Shown piece after piece: positions 27,328 to 34,650 of a DNA stretch of 64,000 nucleotides. Below the pieces are notes generated by a model. The model was not told the DNA's origin. It made no database searches and saw only the letters and a program-made list of their open reading frames with translations. Made by a program: the position numbers and the translations under genes. The stretch's first letter is position 1. Every line of letters begins with the position of its first letter. Location: the NCBI GenBank assembly GCA_017437065.1, contig JAFSBX010000076.1:1-64000 (forward strand). Reading direction: 5' to 3'. The DNA comes from Lachnospiraceae bacterium (GTDB taxonomy: Bacteria > Bacillota > Clostridia > Lachnospirales > Lachnospiraceae).

Positions 27328-27340
27328 TAATGGTTCTTCT
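27301..27340. other. Hairpin across the MATE stop codon
   Basis: GTAGAAGAA (27314-27322) and TTCTTCTAC (27333-27341) form a perfect 9-base stem between the convergent MATE and tetR genes. It lacks a long T-run but may act as a weak terminator. Confidence 0.4.
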
Positions 27341-27357
27341 ACAAGATAAATACAATA

Positions 27358-27978
27358 TTATTTTATAAGGGTCATATATCCAAGGGTACCGGCAGGAACG
27401 TCGGTACCTTTTTCTAATAAGGAAATCAGTCCTTTTAATGTTTCTTCAGTTTCTTCCAGAGTAGAAGGAACAAGAGAATTATCGAGCTTTACCGCAAGTA
27501 CAATAAGTACGATTTCGGCAAGAGCGGCAGGGTAGTCAAAATGACTTTCTCCGCGTTCAATGGCCTGAGTTATAATTTCGGTCAATGCCGGTTTCAGCTC
27601 GGAAATCAAATGATTCAAATATTTATGATGCAGAAAAGCAATTCCCTGTGCACTTGTACTTATGGGTGAATAATGGTTATGATGTGAAAATGCAGCAGAG
27701 GAGTTCCGGCATGCCTGAAAAAGCATTGCCATGCGGGTAAATGCAGAAACTTCAGTTTGTGCTGCAAGAGTCTTGGCAGTTTGTATCGGCTGCTGATAGC
27801 TTCGTTCTACTAATGCATCAATAATGGCGTCCTTTGAGGGAAAGTAATAATAAATACTACCTTTTCCCATGCCGGCTTCACGCGCAATTTCGCTTACGGA
27901 AATATGTTGTATGCTTTTTTCTAACAGTAATTGTTGTAAGGCATCAAGTATTTTATCACGTTTAGTTAAATCCGGCAT
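27358..27978 (-). CDS. TetR/AcrR family transcriptional regulator
   Basis: This 206-residue protein has a TetR-type helix-turn-helix at the N-terminus: KRDKILDALQQLLLEK, then VSEIAREAGMGKGSIYYYFPSKD (residues ~27-50). The C-terminal ligand-binding half is all helical and divergent. It diverges from the SCP2 gene at 28194 with a 215-base gap that holds two near-identical palindromes (28114-28124 and 28158-28168). The arrangement says it represses the 28194-32994 cluster and perhaps itself. The inducer is unknown; ligands of such TetR proteins are often products or substrates of the regulated pathway, including fatty acyl compounds. Confidence 0.88.
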   Translation of the reverse strand: MPDLTKRDKILDALQQLLLEKSIQHISVSEIAREAGMGKGSIYYYFPSKDAIIDALVERSYQQPIQTAKTLAAQTEVSAFTRMAMLFQACRNSSAAFSHHNHYSPISTSAQGIAFLHHKYLNHLISELKPALTEIITQAIERGESHFDYPAALAEIVLIVLAVKLDNSLVPSTLEETEETLKGLISLLEKGTDVPAGTLGYMTLIK

Positions 27979-28111
27979 ATCAATGAACCACCTTCCTGAT
28001 TATTTTCGAAAATTATTCATGTAATTGTATCATATTAATAAATTAGGAACAATAGAGAATAATTATACAAAAGATGGAAATTTTTTAACCATCTTTTTTA
28101 CACTTTAACAA

Positions 28112-28168
28112 TTGACCGCCGGTCGAAAAGTGTGTTATTCTTATCAGGAAAAATGTCGACCGACGGTC
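28112..28168 (+). promoter_or_regulatory. Promoter with two TetR operator palindromes
   Basis: TTGACC (28112-28117) and TATTCT (28136-28141, 18-base spacer) form a plausible promoter for the SCP2 cluster. GACCGCCGGTC (28114-28124) overlaps the -35, and GACCGACGGTC (28158-28168) lies downstream of the -10; centres are 44 bases apart, about four helical turns. Two copies of the same palindrome beside a divergent tetR gene are strong evidence of operators. Confidence 0.75.
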
Positions 28169-28193
28169 GAAACTTATATTTTGGGAGGAAAAA

Positions 28194-28640
28194 ATGACAT
28201 ACGCAGAATTTTTTTATGAAATTAAAAATAAGTTTATGGGAGCAGATGTAAGTGATATTAAAGAGCATCTCGCATATCAGTTTAATATTGAAGATGAAGA
28301 AGCAGGTGGAGCTTTTTATGTAGAAGTAAAGGAGGGGCAGCTTTTTGTTGAACCTTATGAATACTATGATAAGGATGCGATGTTTATTTCTGATCCGAAT
28401 ACACTGATGGAGATTGCAGAAGGTAAAATTGATCCGGTATGGGCATTTACAACACATAAATTAAGGGTAGAAGGTAACATAGACAAAGCACTCAGATTAA
28501 AAGAAATCATAGAATTAAAGCAAAAAGAAATGAAGCAGAAAGAAAAAGAACAGAAAGCATCAGAACAGAAGGTATCAGAGAAGGCACCGGCAAAGGGAAA
28601 GGTGTCAAAGGCAGGAAGTTCAAAGAGAAAAAAGAAATAA
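28194..28640 (+). CDS. SCP2 sterol-binding domain protein
   Basis: This 148-residue protein has an SCP2-like lipid-binding fold over residues ~1-105 (GGAFYVEVKEGQ, ISDPNTLMEIAEGKIDPVWA, LRVEGNIDKALRLKEI) and a Lys/Glu/Ala-rich tail (about 108-148, with EKAPAKGKVSKAGSS). SCP2 proteins bind fatty acyl and other hydrophobic ligands in a tunnel. The basic tail might bind membranes or nucleic acid. GGGAGG precedes the ATG. It is the first gene of the TetR-controlled cluster and may carry or present an acyl substrate to the later enzymes. Confidence 0.8.
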   Translation: MTYAEFFYEIKNKFMGADVSDIKEHLAYQFNIEDEEAGGAFYVEVKEGQLFVEPYEYYDKDAMFISDPNTLMEIAEGKIDPVWAFTTHKLRVEGNIDKALRLKEIIELKQKEMKQKEKEQKASEQKVSEKAPAKGKVSKAGSSKRKKK

Positions 28641-28691
28641 AACAAAGTAGTTGCATAATTTATAAAAGTGCAGTTGTGGAATGGAGGAAAA

Positions 28692-29639
28692 ATGGGAATT
28701 TTAGGAGCAGGAATTGCATGTGCAGGAGTGCTTGCGGCAGCAGGTGTGGCAGAAACAGCATATTTTTATGGAAGAACCATGAAAAGAAAAAAAGCGGATG
28801 TTCAGCGCACCGTAAAGATGGCAGGTACAGACTGGTCACAGTATTCAGAAATTTTGGCAGAAAGAAAAGAGTATATGATGGCACAGCCGCATGAAGATGT
28901 GTACCAGACCTCTTTTGACGGATTAAAGCTGCATGCAGCATATTTTCCGGCAATCAATGAAAACAGCGGAAAGAAACGAGTTGCTATCTGTTTTCATGGG
29001 TATACAAGTCAGGGATTAAAAGATTTTATCGGATTGACAGATTATTATTTTAGAAATGGCTATGCAATGTTGCATCCCGATGCCAGATCTCACGGGGAAA
29101 GCGAAGGTACATATATCGGTTTCGGATGTTTAGACAGAAAAGATGCGTTAGGATGGATTAACTGGGTAATTAAAAAGTGTGGAGAAGATGTTGAGATACT
29201 TCTTCATGGAATTTCCATGGGGGGTGCTACGGTATTGATGGCAAGCGGATTGGAACTGCCGCCACAGGTGAAAGGAATTATATCTGATTGTGGATTTACG
29301 TCACCGAAAGAGGTATTTACACATGTATTGAAGAGTATGTACCATCTTCCACCATTTCCGATTATTCCGGGAGCAAATATCATCAATAAAAAATTTGCAG
29401 GATACGGAATGGATGAATGTAATGCAAAAAGAGAGGTAGCAAAGGCAAAAGTTCCTATTTTGTTTATTCATGGATCAAAAGATACCTTTGTTCCGACGCA
29501 TATGTGTCATGAAATTTATGATTGCTGTGCATCACCGAAGAAAAAACTGATTGTGGAAGGTGCAGCACATGCAGAAAGTTATTTTAAAGATATGAAGAGT
29601 TATGAAAAAGCAATGGATGAGTTTATAGAGAAGCTGTAA
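28692..29639 (+). CDS. Membrane-anchored alpha/beta hydrolase
   Basis: This 315-residue protein has an N-terminal hydrophobic segment (about residues 2-22) and then an alpha/beta hydrolase domain with ICFHGYTSQG (oxyanion region), HPDARSHGES, the nucleophile elbow HGISMGGAT, an Asp in FIHGSKDTFVP and a His in GAAHAESY. The full catalytic triad is present. It resembles the YqiK/Bem46-like hydrolases of Firmicutes. The start at 28692 is chosen because GGAGG (28684-28688) lies just upstream. Second gene of the cluster; it could release a product from a carrier or remove a protecting group. Its substrate is unknown. Confidence 0.8.
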   Translation: MGILGAGIACAGVLAAAGVAETAYFYGRTMKRKKADVQRTVKMAGTDWSQYSEILAERKEYMMAQPHEDVYQTSFDGLKLHAAYFPAINENSGKKRVAICFHGYTSQGLKDFIGLTDYYFRNGYAMLHPDARSHGESEGTYIGFGCLDRKDALGWINWVIKKCGEDVEILLHGISMGGATVLMASGLELPPQVKGIISDCGFTSPKEVFTHVLKSMYHLPPFPIIPGANIINKKFAGYGMDECNAKREVAKAKVPILFIHGSKDTFVPTHMCHEIYDCCASPKKKLIVEGAAHAESYFKDMKSYEKAMDEFIEKL

Positions 29640-29699
29640 AATGAGGTGGGGAAATCCCCAGATTAAGATTTCTGCTAAAGCAGATGGATGGGAGAGAAG

Positions 29700-31097
29700 A
29701 TGAAAACAAGAAATGGTTACAAAACATATCCGTTAACAGTGGCACAGAAGTTTCACTTTTATTATTTAAACTATTGCCCGAAAAAGGAAGTTGTAAATAT
29801 AGGAACAAGTCTTACGATAGAATATGATATTGATATTGAAGTATTAAGACAGTCTATTTATAAAGCTTACGAACGATGCGAATCAATGCGTTTACGTTTT
29901 GCATACGATAAACAGGAAGAACAGTGGTATCAGTATATAGTTGACAAAGAAGAGCGTGAGATTGAATTTGTTGATTTTTCTGATAAAAGTATGGAAGAAG
30001 CGGCAAGTATCATGAAAGGGTGGACAGAAATTCCTTTTGAAAGAGAAGATTCGCCATTAAATAAAGTGACAATCATTAAAACATCCGATGGAAATACGGG
30101 AGTATATCTTCTTGGAGATCATCTGACATTAGATGCGCAGTCATTGATTTGCTTTTTAAGAGATATTATTGAAATCTACTGTAGTACAATGTATGAAGGT
30201 GTAGAGTATCCTTCCGAGATGAGTTCTTATATTGCACAGTTAGAAAAAGACCTTGCATATGAGGCAGGAAGTAAGGCGCAGAAAAGAGACAGAGAGTATT
30301 TCTATAAGCTGATAGAGCAGTCAGAGCCTATTTACAATGGTATTGATGGTCCGGCAGCATTGGAAAGAGAAAGACAGACAAATCCAAATGCAAGAGCAGC
30401 ACAGTTTATTTCAAGAAATGTAGATTCAGCACTGGATATTTTCCATTTGGAAGAAGAACCTACTACCCGCCTGATGAGCTTTTGTGAGCAACAGCATGTT
30501 TCTTTACAGTGTCTGTTACTTATGGGAATCCGTACTTATTTGCAGAAAATGAACGGAAATGATGATGTATCCATTAATGTAGCTTATGCGAGAAGAGCCA
30601 CATTGTCAGAAAAAAAATCAGGTGGTACAAGAATTCATTCTTTCCCGTTTAGAACGATTATTTCAGAGGATAAAACCTTCCTTGAAGGAATTTTTGAGAT
30701 TCGTGATGCACAGAATGAAACATTCCGTCATACAAATTTCGATCCGGTAGAATATTTGTCCTATAGAAGAAAAGTGTATCCGGTAGAGCCGGGTAGAACT
30801 TACGAACCTATGTCTTTAACATATCAGCCATTGACATTAAAGGACAGAGGATTAAGCATGGTTAGTGACATTAAATATAAGACAAAATGGTATCCGAACG
30901 GAGCAACTACACAGGCAATGTATTTAACAGTTATGCACAGACCGGATGATAACGGACTTGATTTTAACTTTGAACATCAGGTGGAGGCAATTACAAAGGA
31001 AAAATTGGAATATTTTTATTATTATCTTTGCAAAATTATGTTTAAAGGAATTGAAAATCCAAATTTAAAAATTGGTGACATTATTAAACTTGTGTAA
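29700..31097 (+). CDS. Condensation-domain-like acyltransferase
   Basis: This 465-residue protein resembles stand-alone condensation (C) domains of non-ribosomal peptide synthetases and PapA/WS-type acyltransferases. The place of the HHxxxDG motif is taken by LLGDHLTLDAQS, which keeps the second His and an Asp but has GD-H rather than HH. C-terminal blocks (SLTYQPLTLKDRG, then DFNFEHQV) fit the DFGWG/latch region. It probably joins an acyl or aminoacyl group carried by the adjacent carrier protein to an acceptor. ATG at 29700 follows GGGAGAG; an in-frame ATG at 29688 is within that site. The ligase gene at 31456 has the same start context. Confidence 0.65.
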   Translation: MKTRNGYKTYPLTVAQKFHFYYLNYCPKKEVVNIGTSLTIEYDIDIEVLRQSIYKAYERCESMRLRFAYDKQEEQWYQYIVDKEEREIEFVDFSDKSMEEAASIMKGWTEIPFEREDSPLNKVTIIKTSDGNTGVYLLGDHLTLDAQSLICFLRDIIEIYCSTMYEGVEYPSEMSSYIAQLEKDLAYEAGSKAQKRDREYFYKLIEQSEPIYNGIDGPAALERERQTNPNARAAQFISRNVDSALDIFHLEEEPTTRLMSFCEQQHVSLQCLLLMGIRTYLQKMNGNDDVSINVAYARRATLSEKKSGGTRIHSFPFRTIISEDKTFLEGIFEIRDAQNETFRHTNFDPVEYLSYRRKVYPVEPGRTYEPMSLTYQPLTLKDRGLSMVSDIKYKTKWYPNGATTQAMYLTVMHRPDDNGLDFNFEHQVEAITKEKLEYFYYYLCKIMFKGIENPNLKIGDIIKLV

Positions 31098-31137
31098 AAG
31101 TAGTATAATATAAAAAATAACGATGGAGGTTACCTAT

Positions 31138-31365
31138 ATGTTTGAAAAATTAGCAGATATTATTGTAAATTATGTTGAAGTGAAAAAAGAAGATATTAAA
31201 CCGGAATCACGTTTTATGGAAGATTTAGGATTTACTTCTTTTGATTTTATGAGCATGCTTGGAGAAATTGAGGACGAGCTTGATGTGGAAGTGGAGCAGG
31301 AAGAAGTCGTAAATATCCGTACAGTACAGGAAGCTGTTGACTATTTGGAAAGCATTTCGGAATAA
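31138..31365 (+). CDS. Acyl/peptidyl carrier protein
   Basis: This 75-residue acidic protein has the carrier-protein signature FMEDLGFTSFDFMSML, in which the serine after FT is expected to receive a 4'-phosphopantetheine arm. It is not the housekeeping ACP context (no fab genes nearby). GGAGG lies 10 bases before the ATG at 31138; an earlier in-frame ATG at 31123 overlaps that site. It sits between the condensation-like enzyme and the AMP-forming ligase, which marks the three as a minimal carrier-based assembly line. Confidence 0.88.
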   Translation: MFEKLADIIVNYVEVKKEDIKPESRFMEDLGFTSFDFMSMLGEIEDELDVEVEQEEVVNIRTVQEAVDYLESISE

Positions 31366-31455
31366 AGTATATGAATGTAAGAAAAAGGGGAAAGCTTGTA
31401 GAAATGTAACTTTCCCAAGTTTGACACCTGCATGGGCAGGGAGATGGGAGAAAAG

Positions 31456-32994
31456 ATGAATAATATCAGTAGCACAATACGGGATTTGCTTGTAAATGCA
31501 GAAGCACAGTTTGGAAGCCGGGATGCATTCCGCTATAAAGTAAAAGGGAATGATTCAGAGGGAAAAAAGAGCGTAAATATAGAAAGTAAAACATATACGG
31601 ATTTAAAAAAGGACAGCGAATGTTTTTCCGCTGCGTTGGCTGCTCTTGGGGAACAGAAAAGTCATGTTGCAATTGTAGGGGCAACTTCTTATGAGTGGGT
31701 AGTAACTTATTTTGGTGTTGTAAACAGTAGCAGTGTAGCAGTGCCGCTGGACGCATTGTTATCCACAGAAGAGTTGTGTGAGTTAATCAACCGTGCAGAT
31801 GTTACTACACTTGTTTTTGATGAAAGTAAGGCAGAGGTAGCAAGTGCAGCAGGCAAACAATGCCCGAATTTAAAAAATATTATTTCCATGAGTAATGAGA
31901 GTAAGGTAGAAAACGCGTTGTCCTTATGGAAGTTAATCGGAGAACAGAAACCGGAATTTTCCCATGAGCCTGCTCCGGAAGATTTAGCAACGATTATGTT
32001 TACATCAGGAACTACGGGAAAAAGTAAAGGTGTAATGCTTACACATCGTAACTTAGCCGAGAATGCAACCTGTCTGGATATGAAATATGAACCGGGAACA
32101 GTATTAATGACAGTGCTTCCAATTCATCATGCATATTGCCTGAGTATGGATATTTTAAAACCACTTTCCGTAGGAAGTGTAATATGTATTAATGATTCTT
32201 TACTTCGTGTGGCAAAAAATATCAAGTTATTCGAGCCGAATATGATATTAATGGTTCCGTTGATGATTGAAACACTTGCTAAAAAGCTTGAGGAAGTTGC
32301 ATGGTTACCTGCACCGCTTGTAAAAGCAAAGGTTTTCGGAAAACAGTTCCACACAGTATGCAGTGGTGGCGCTTATTTGAATCCGGCATACATAGAGATG
32401 TTCCAAAAATATGGAATTACAATTTTACAGGGATATGGAATGACAGAGTGTGCACCTGTTATCAGTAATAACGTAAGCTGGGCCAATAAAGAAGGTTCAG
32501 TTGGTAAGCTTTTACCGAACTGCGAAGCTAAGGTAGTAAACGAAGAGTTATGGGTAAAAGGCTCAAGCGTTATGCAGGGCTACTATAAAATGCCGGAAGA
32601 GACAGCAGAAGCATTGGAAGACGGCTGGTTAAAAACAGGAGACTTGGGATATGTGGATGAAGATGGCTATGTATTCCTGACAGGTAGAAAGAAAAACCTG
32701 ATTATTACTCCAAATGGTGAGAATGTATCTCCTGAGGAAATTGAAAATAAACTTGGTGAAAACAGACTGGTACAGGAAGTTCTTGTACGTGAGTCAGAAG
32801 GTGTCATTGAAGCCGAGATTTTCCCGGATTATGAATATGCAGCGAAAAAGAAAATCAAAGATATGCAGAGTGAACTTCAGGGAATGATTGATGAATATAA
32901 CAAAGAAGCACCTTTATATAAGAGGGTATTCAAATTAAAGATTCGTGAAGTAGAATTTGAGAAAAATACTACGAAAAAGATTAAACGTTTCTAA
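31456..32994 (+). CDS. AMP-forming acyl/amino acid ligase (adenylation enzyme)
   Basis: This 512-residue ANL-superfamily enzyme has the P-loop FTSGTTGKSKGVMLTHRN, GYGMTECAP (A5 region), LKTGDLGYVDEDGY (A7), GRKKNLIITPNGENVSPEEIE (A8) and a catalytic lysine near the end in TTKKIKRF. It adenylates a carboxylate and would load it on the carrier protein at 31138. A long-chain acyl ligase is as likely as an amino acid adenylation domain; the specificity pocket cannot be read with confidence. The start at 31456 follows GGGAGAAAAG; other in-frame ATGs at 31432 and 31444 lie upstream. A strong terminator at 33039 closes the cluster. Confidence 0.82.
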   Translation: MNNISSTIRDLLVNAEAQFGSRDAFRYKVKGNDSEGKKSVNIESKTYTDLKKDSECFSAALAALGEQKSHVAIVGATSYEWVVTYFGVVNSSSVAVPLDALLSTEELCELINRADVTTLVFDESKAEVASAAGKQCPNLKNIISMSNESKVENALSLWKLIGEQKPEFSHEPAPEDLATIMFTSGTTGKSKGVMLTHRNLAENATCLDMKYEPGTVLMTVLPIHHAYCLSMDILKPLSVGSVICINDSLLRVAKNIKLFEPNMILMVPLMIETLAKKLEEVAWLPAPLVKAKVFGKQFHTVCSGGAYLNPAYIEMFQKYGITILQGYGMTECAPVISNNVSWANKEGSVGKLLPNCEAKVVNEELWVKGSSVMQGYYKMPEETAEALEDGWLKTGDLGYVDEDGYVFLTGRKKNLIITPNGENVSPEEIENKLGENRLVQEVLVRESEGVIEAEIFPDYEYAAKKKIKDMQSELQGMIDEYNKEAPLYKRVFKLKIREVEFEKNTTKKIKRF

Positions 32995-33038
32995 TATTAA
33001 GAATGGGTTTACGAATCCAAGACGAAAGTATATATAAG

Positions 33039-33081
33039 AAACCCGCAACAGGATAATGAAAATATCTTGTTGCGGGTTTTC
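33039..33081. terminator. Strong bidirectional terminator
   Basis: AAACCCGCAACAGGATA pairs with TATCTTGTTGCGGGTTTTC. It separates the ligase gene from the convergent glycosyltransferase gene and can work on both strands. Confidence 0.85.
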
Positions 33082-33097
33082 TTATTTGGAAAATTAA

Positions 33098-34468
33098 TTA
33101 TGTGGTACTGCAATTAAAAAATAAAATGGTAACAAAAACAGCAAACAGAACAAATAACACGAATGAAATCATTCGGAAAATCTTCCATACAATACTATCA
33201 TTTTCAGTAGTCCGTTTAAAAAATGTTCCCCAGAATACCATAGCAATTATCAATGTCAGATTCATATACCTGAAATCCTGTGAACAGGAATTCGGATATT
33301 TAAAACAAAACATAATAAAACTTCCGAAGCTGCTTCCATAAAGCAGACATAAGAAAAATTCTTTTATATACGGATACAGTGATTTTTCCTTAAAAGCTGC
33401 AAAAAGTATTCGTACCACTTCTATTATCAGGCAACCAAAAGAAATAAGAATCAACAGTAAATTCACCACATGCAATGCCCATGCCAGACCGAGGTAGGGA
33501 GAGTCAGAGGCAAGGAAAAACTTATCTCCGTAAAGGGAAGTTTTCAATATATAAAGAATAATATTCCTATCTACGGAAAGACCGTTAGAGGGTGTCACAT
33601 TATAAATAACAAAAGGACTTGCAAGCTGTTCTTTATGAATCATGAAAACACGTTCCAGCAGGTTGTTTCCTGTATACATATATTCGCCTAAATCCAATGT
33701 AAAAAACGGATTCACATGCCAAAGTATCAAATTACGCATACTAAAGCTTAAAGCCAGAGGAATACAGATAACTCCGAAGGTAATAAACTGGATGAAGTAT
33801 TGTTTCCATTGTGTCCGTTCTTTCCAAAGTCTGGCAAGGAAGAGAAATGCTACCGCCGGTGCAAGCAAAAGCCCGGACATTTTTGTCAATACAGTAGCGG
33901 CAAATACAAGTGCCAGCAGGCAGATTCGCTTTAGAACAGGTTTTTCATACCAGAGAAGCGCAATATAAGCAGTTATCATTGTAAGTAAAAGGCAAAGCGC
34001 ATCATTGTTAATACTTCCCGAAAGCATGACGAAAGACGGATGAAAACATAGCAGGGCATAAGGTAAAAACAATGCAAAGCCTGTGAGTTTAAATTTTTTC
34101 AATAGTTTATAAGAAATAAGCAGTGTGCAGACTCCGTAAAATACGGTTAAGAACTGCACATTTTCCATTGCCTGAGCCATATCAGTGCCACATACCAGAC
34201 TGATTTTTGCAACAACTGCTGCCAGATAATGATGAAGTGGCGGATGATAAAAGGACCAGACTGTTGTAGGATTAAAATCCGGGAGCTGCCAGTTATGCTC
34301 CACAAGATAACATATGTAGCCAATATGACCGGCAGTGAAGTCCCCGGCATCATGCTGGTTTACCGTGTACGGTATACGGATTACATATAAAAGCCGTAAG
34401 AAAAGGGCGCTTATGGTAAGCAGTAAAAAAATCAATTTTTCATTGTATTTAAAAGTTTTCTTGTTCAT
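33098..34468 (-). CDS. GT39-like membrane glycosyltransferase
   Basis: This 456-residue protein has ten or more hydrophobic segments and, in the first extracellular loop, NQHDAGDF followed by FYHPPLHHYLAA. This is the layout of GT-C fold enzymes of the PMT/ArnT type (GT39), which move a sugar from a polyprenyl phosphate donor to protein or lipid outside the membrane; an acidic residue in that first loop is catalytic. The start at 34468 follows AGGAG (spacing 5 bases). Gene stands alone on the minus strand. The acceptor is unknown. Confidence 0.75.
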   Translation of the reverse strand: MNKKTFKYNEKLIFLLLTISALFLRLLYVIRIPYTVNQHDAGDFTAGHIGYICYLVEHNWQLPDFNPTTVWSFYHPPLHHYLAAVVAKISLVCGTDMAQAMENVQFLTVFYGVCTLLISYKLLKKFKLTGFALFLPYALLCFHPSFVMLSGSINNDALCLLLTMITAYIALLWYEKPVLKRICLLALVFAATVLTKMSGLLLAPAVAFLFLARLWKERTQWKQYFIQFITFGVICIPLALSFSMRNLILWHVNPFFTLDLGEYMYTGNNLLERVFMIHKEQLASPFVIYNVTPSNGLSVDRNIILYILKTSLYGDKFFLASDSPYLGLAWALHVVNLLLILISFGCLIIEVVRILFAAFKEKSLYPYIKEFFLCLLYGSSFGSFIMFCFKYPNSCSQDFRYMNLTLIIAMVFWGTFFKRTTENDSIVWKIFRMISFVLFVLFAVFVTILFFNCSTT

Positions 34469-34650
34469 TAGTACTCCTATCTGCGCATAAAAGTGCAAAA
34501 AAAACTATTAATATACTACAAAAATAGCAGTAAATTGTCAAATAAGAAGCCATTTTTTTGTAAGGAATTATTATGCCATAAGGCTTTCTTTTGGAGTGGA
34601 AATATGTTATAAATGTTATAACGAAAGATTACGAAAATCAGGGAGGGTTT

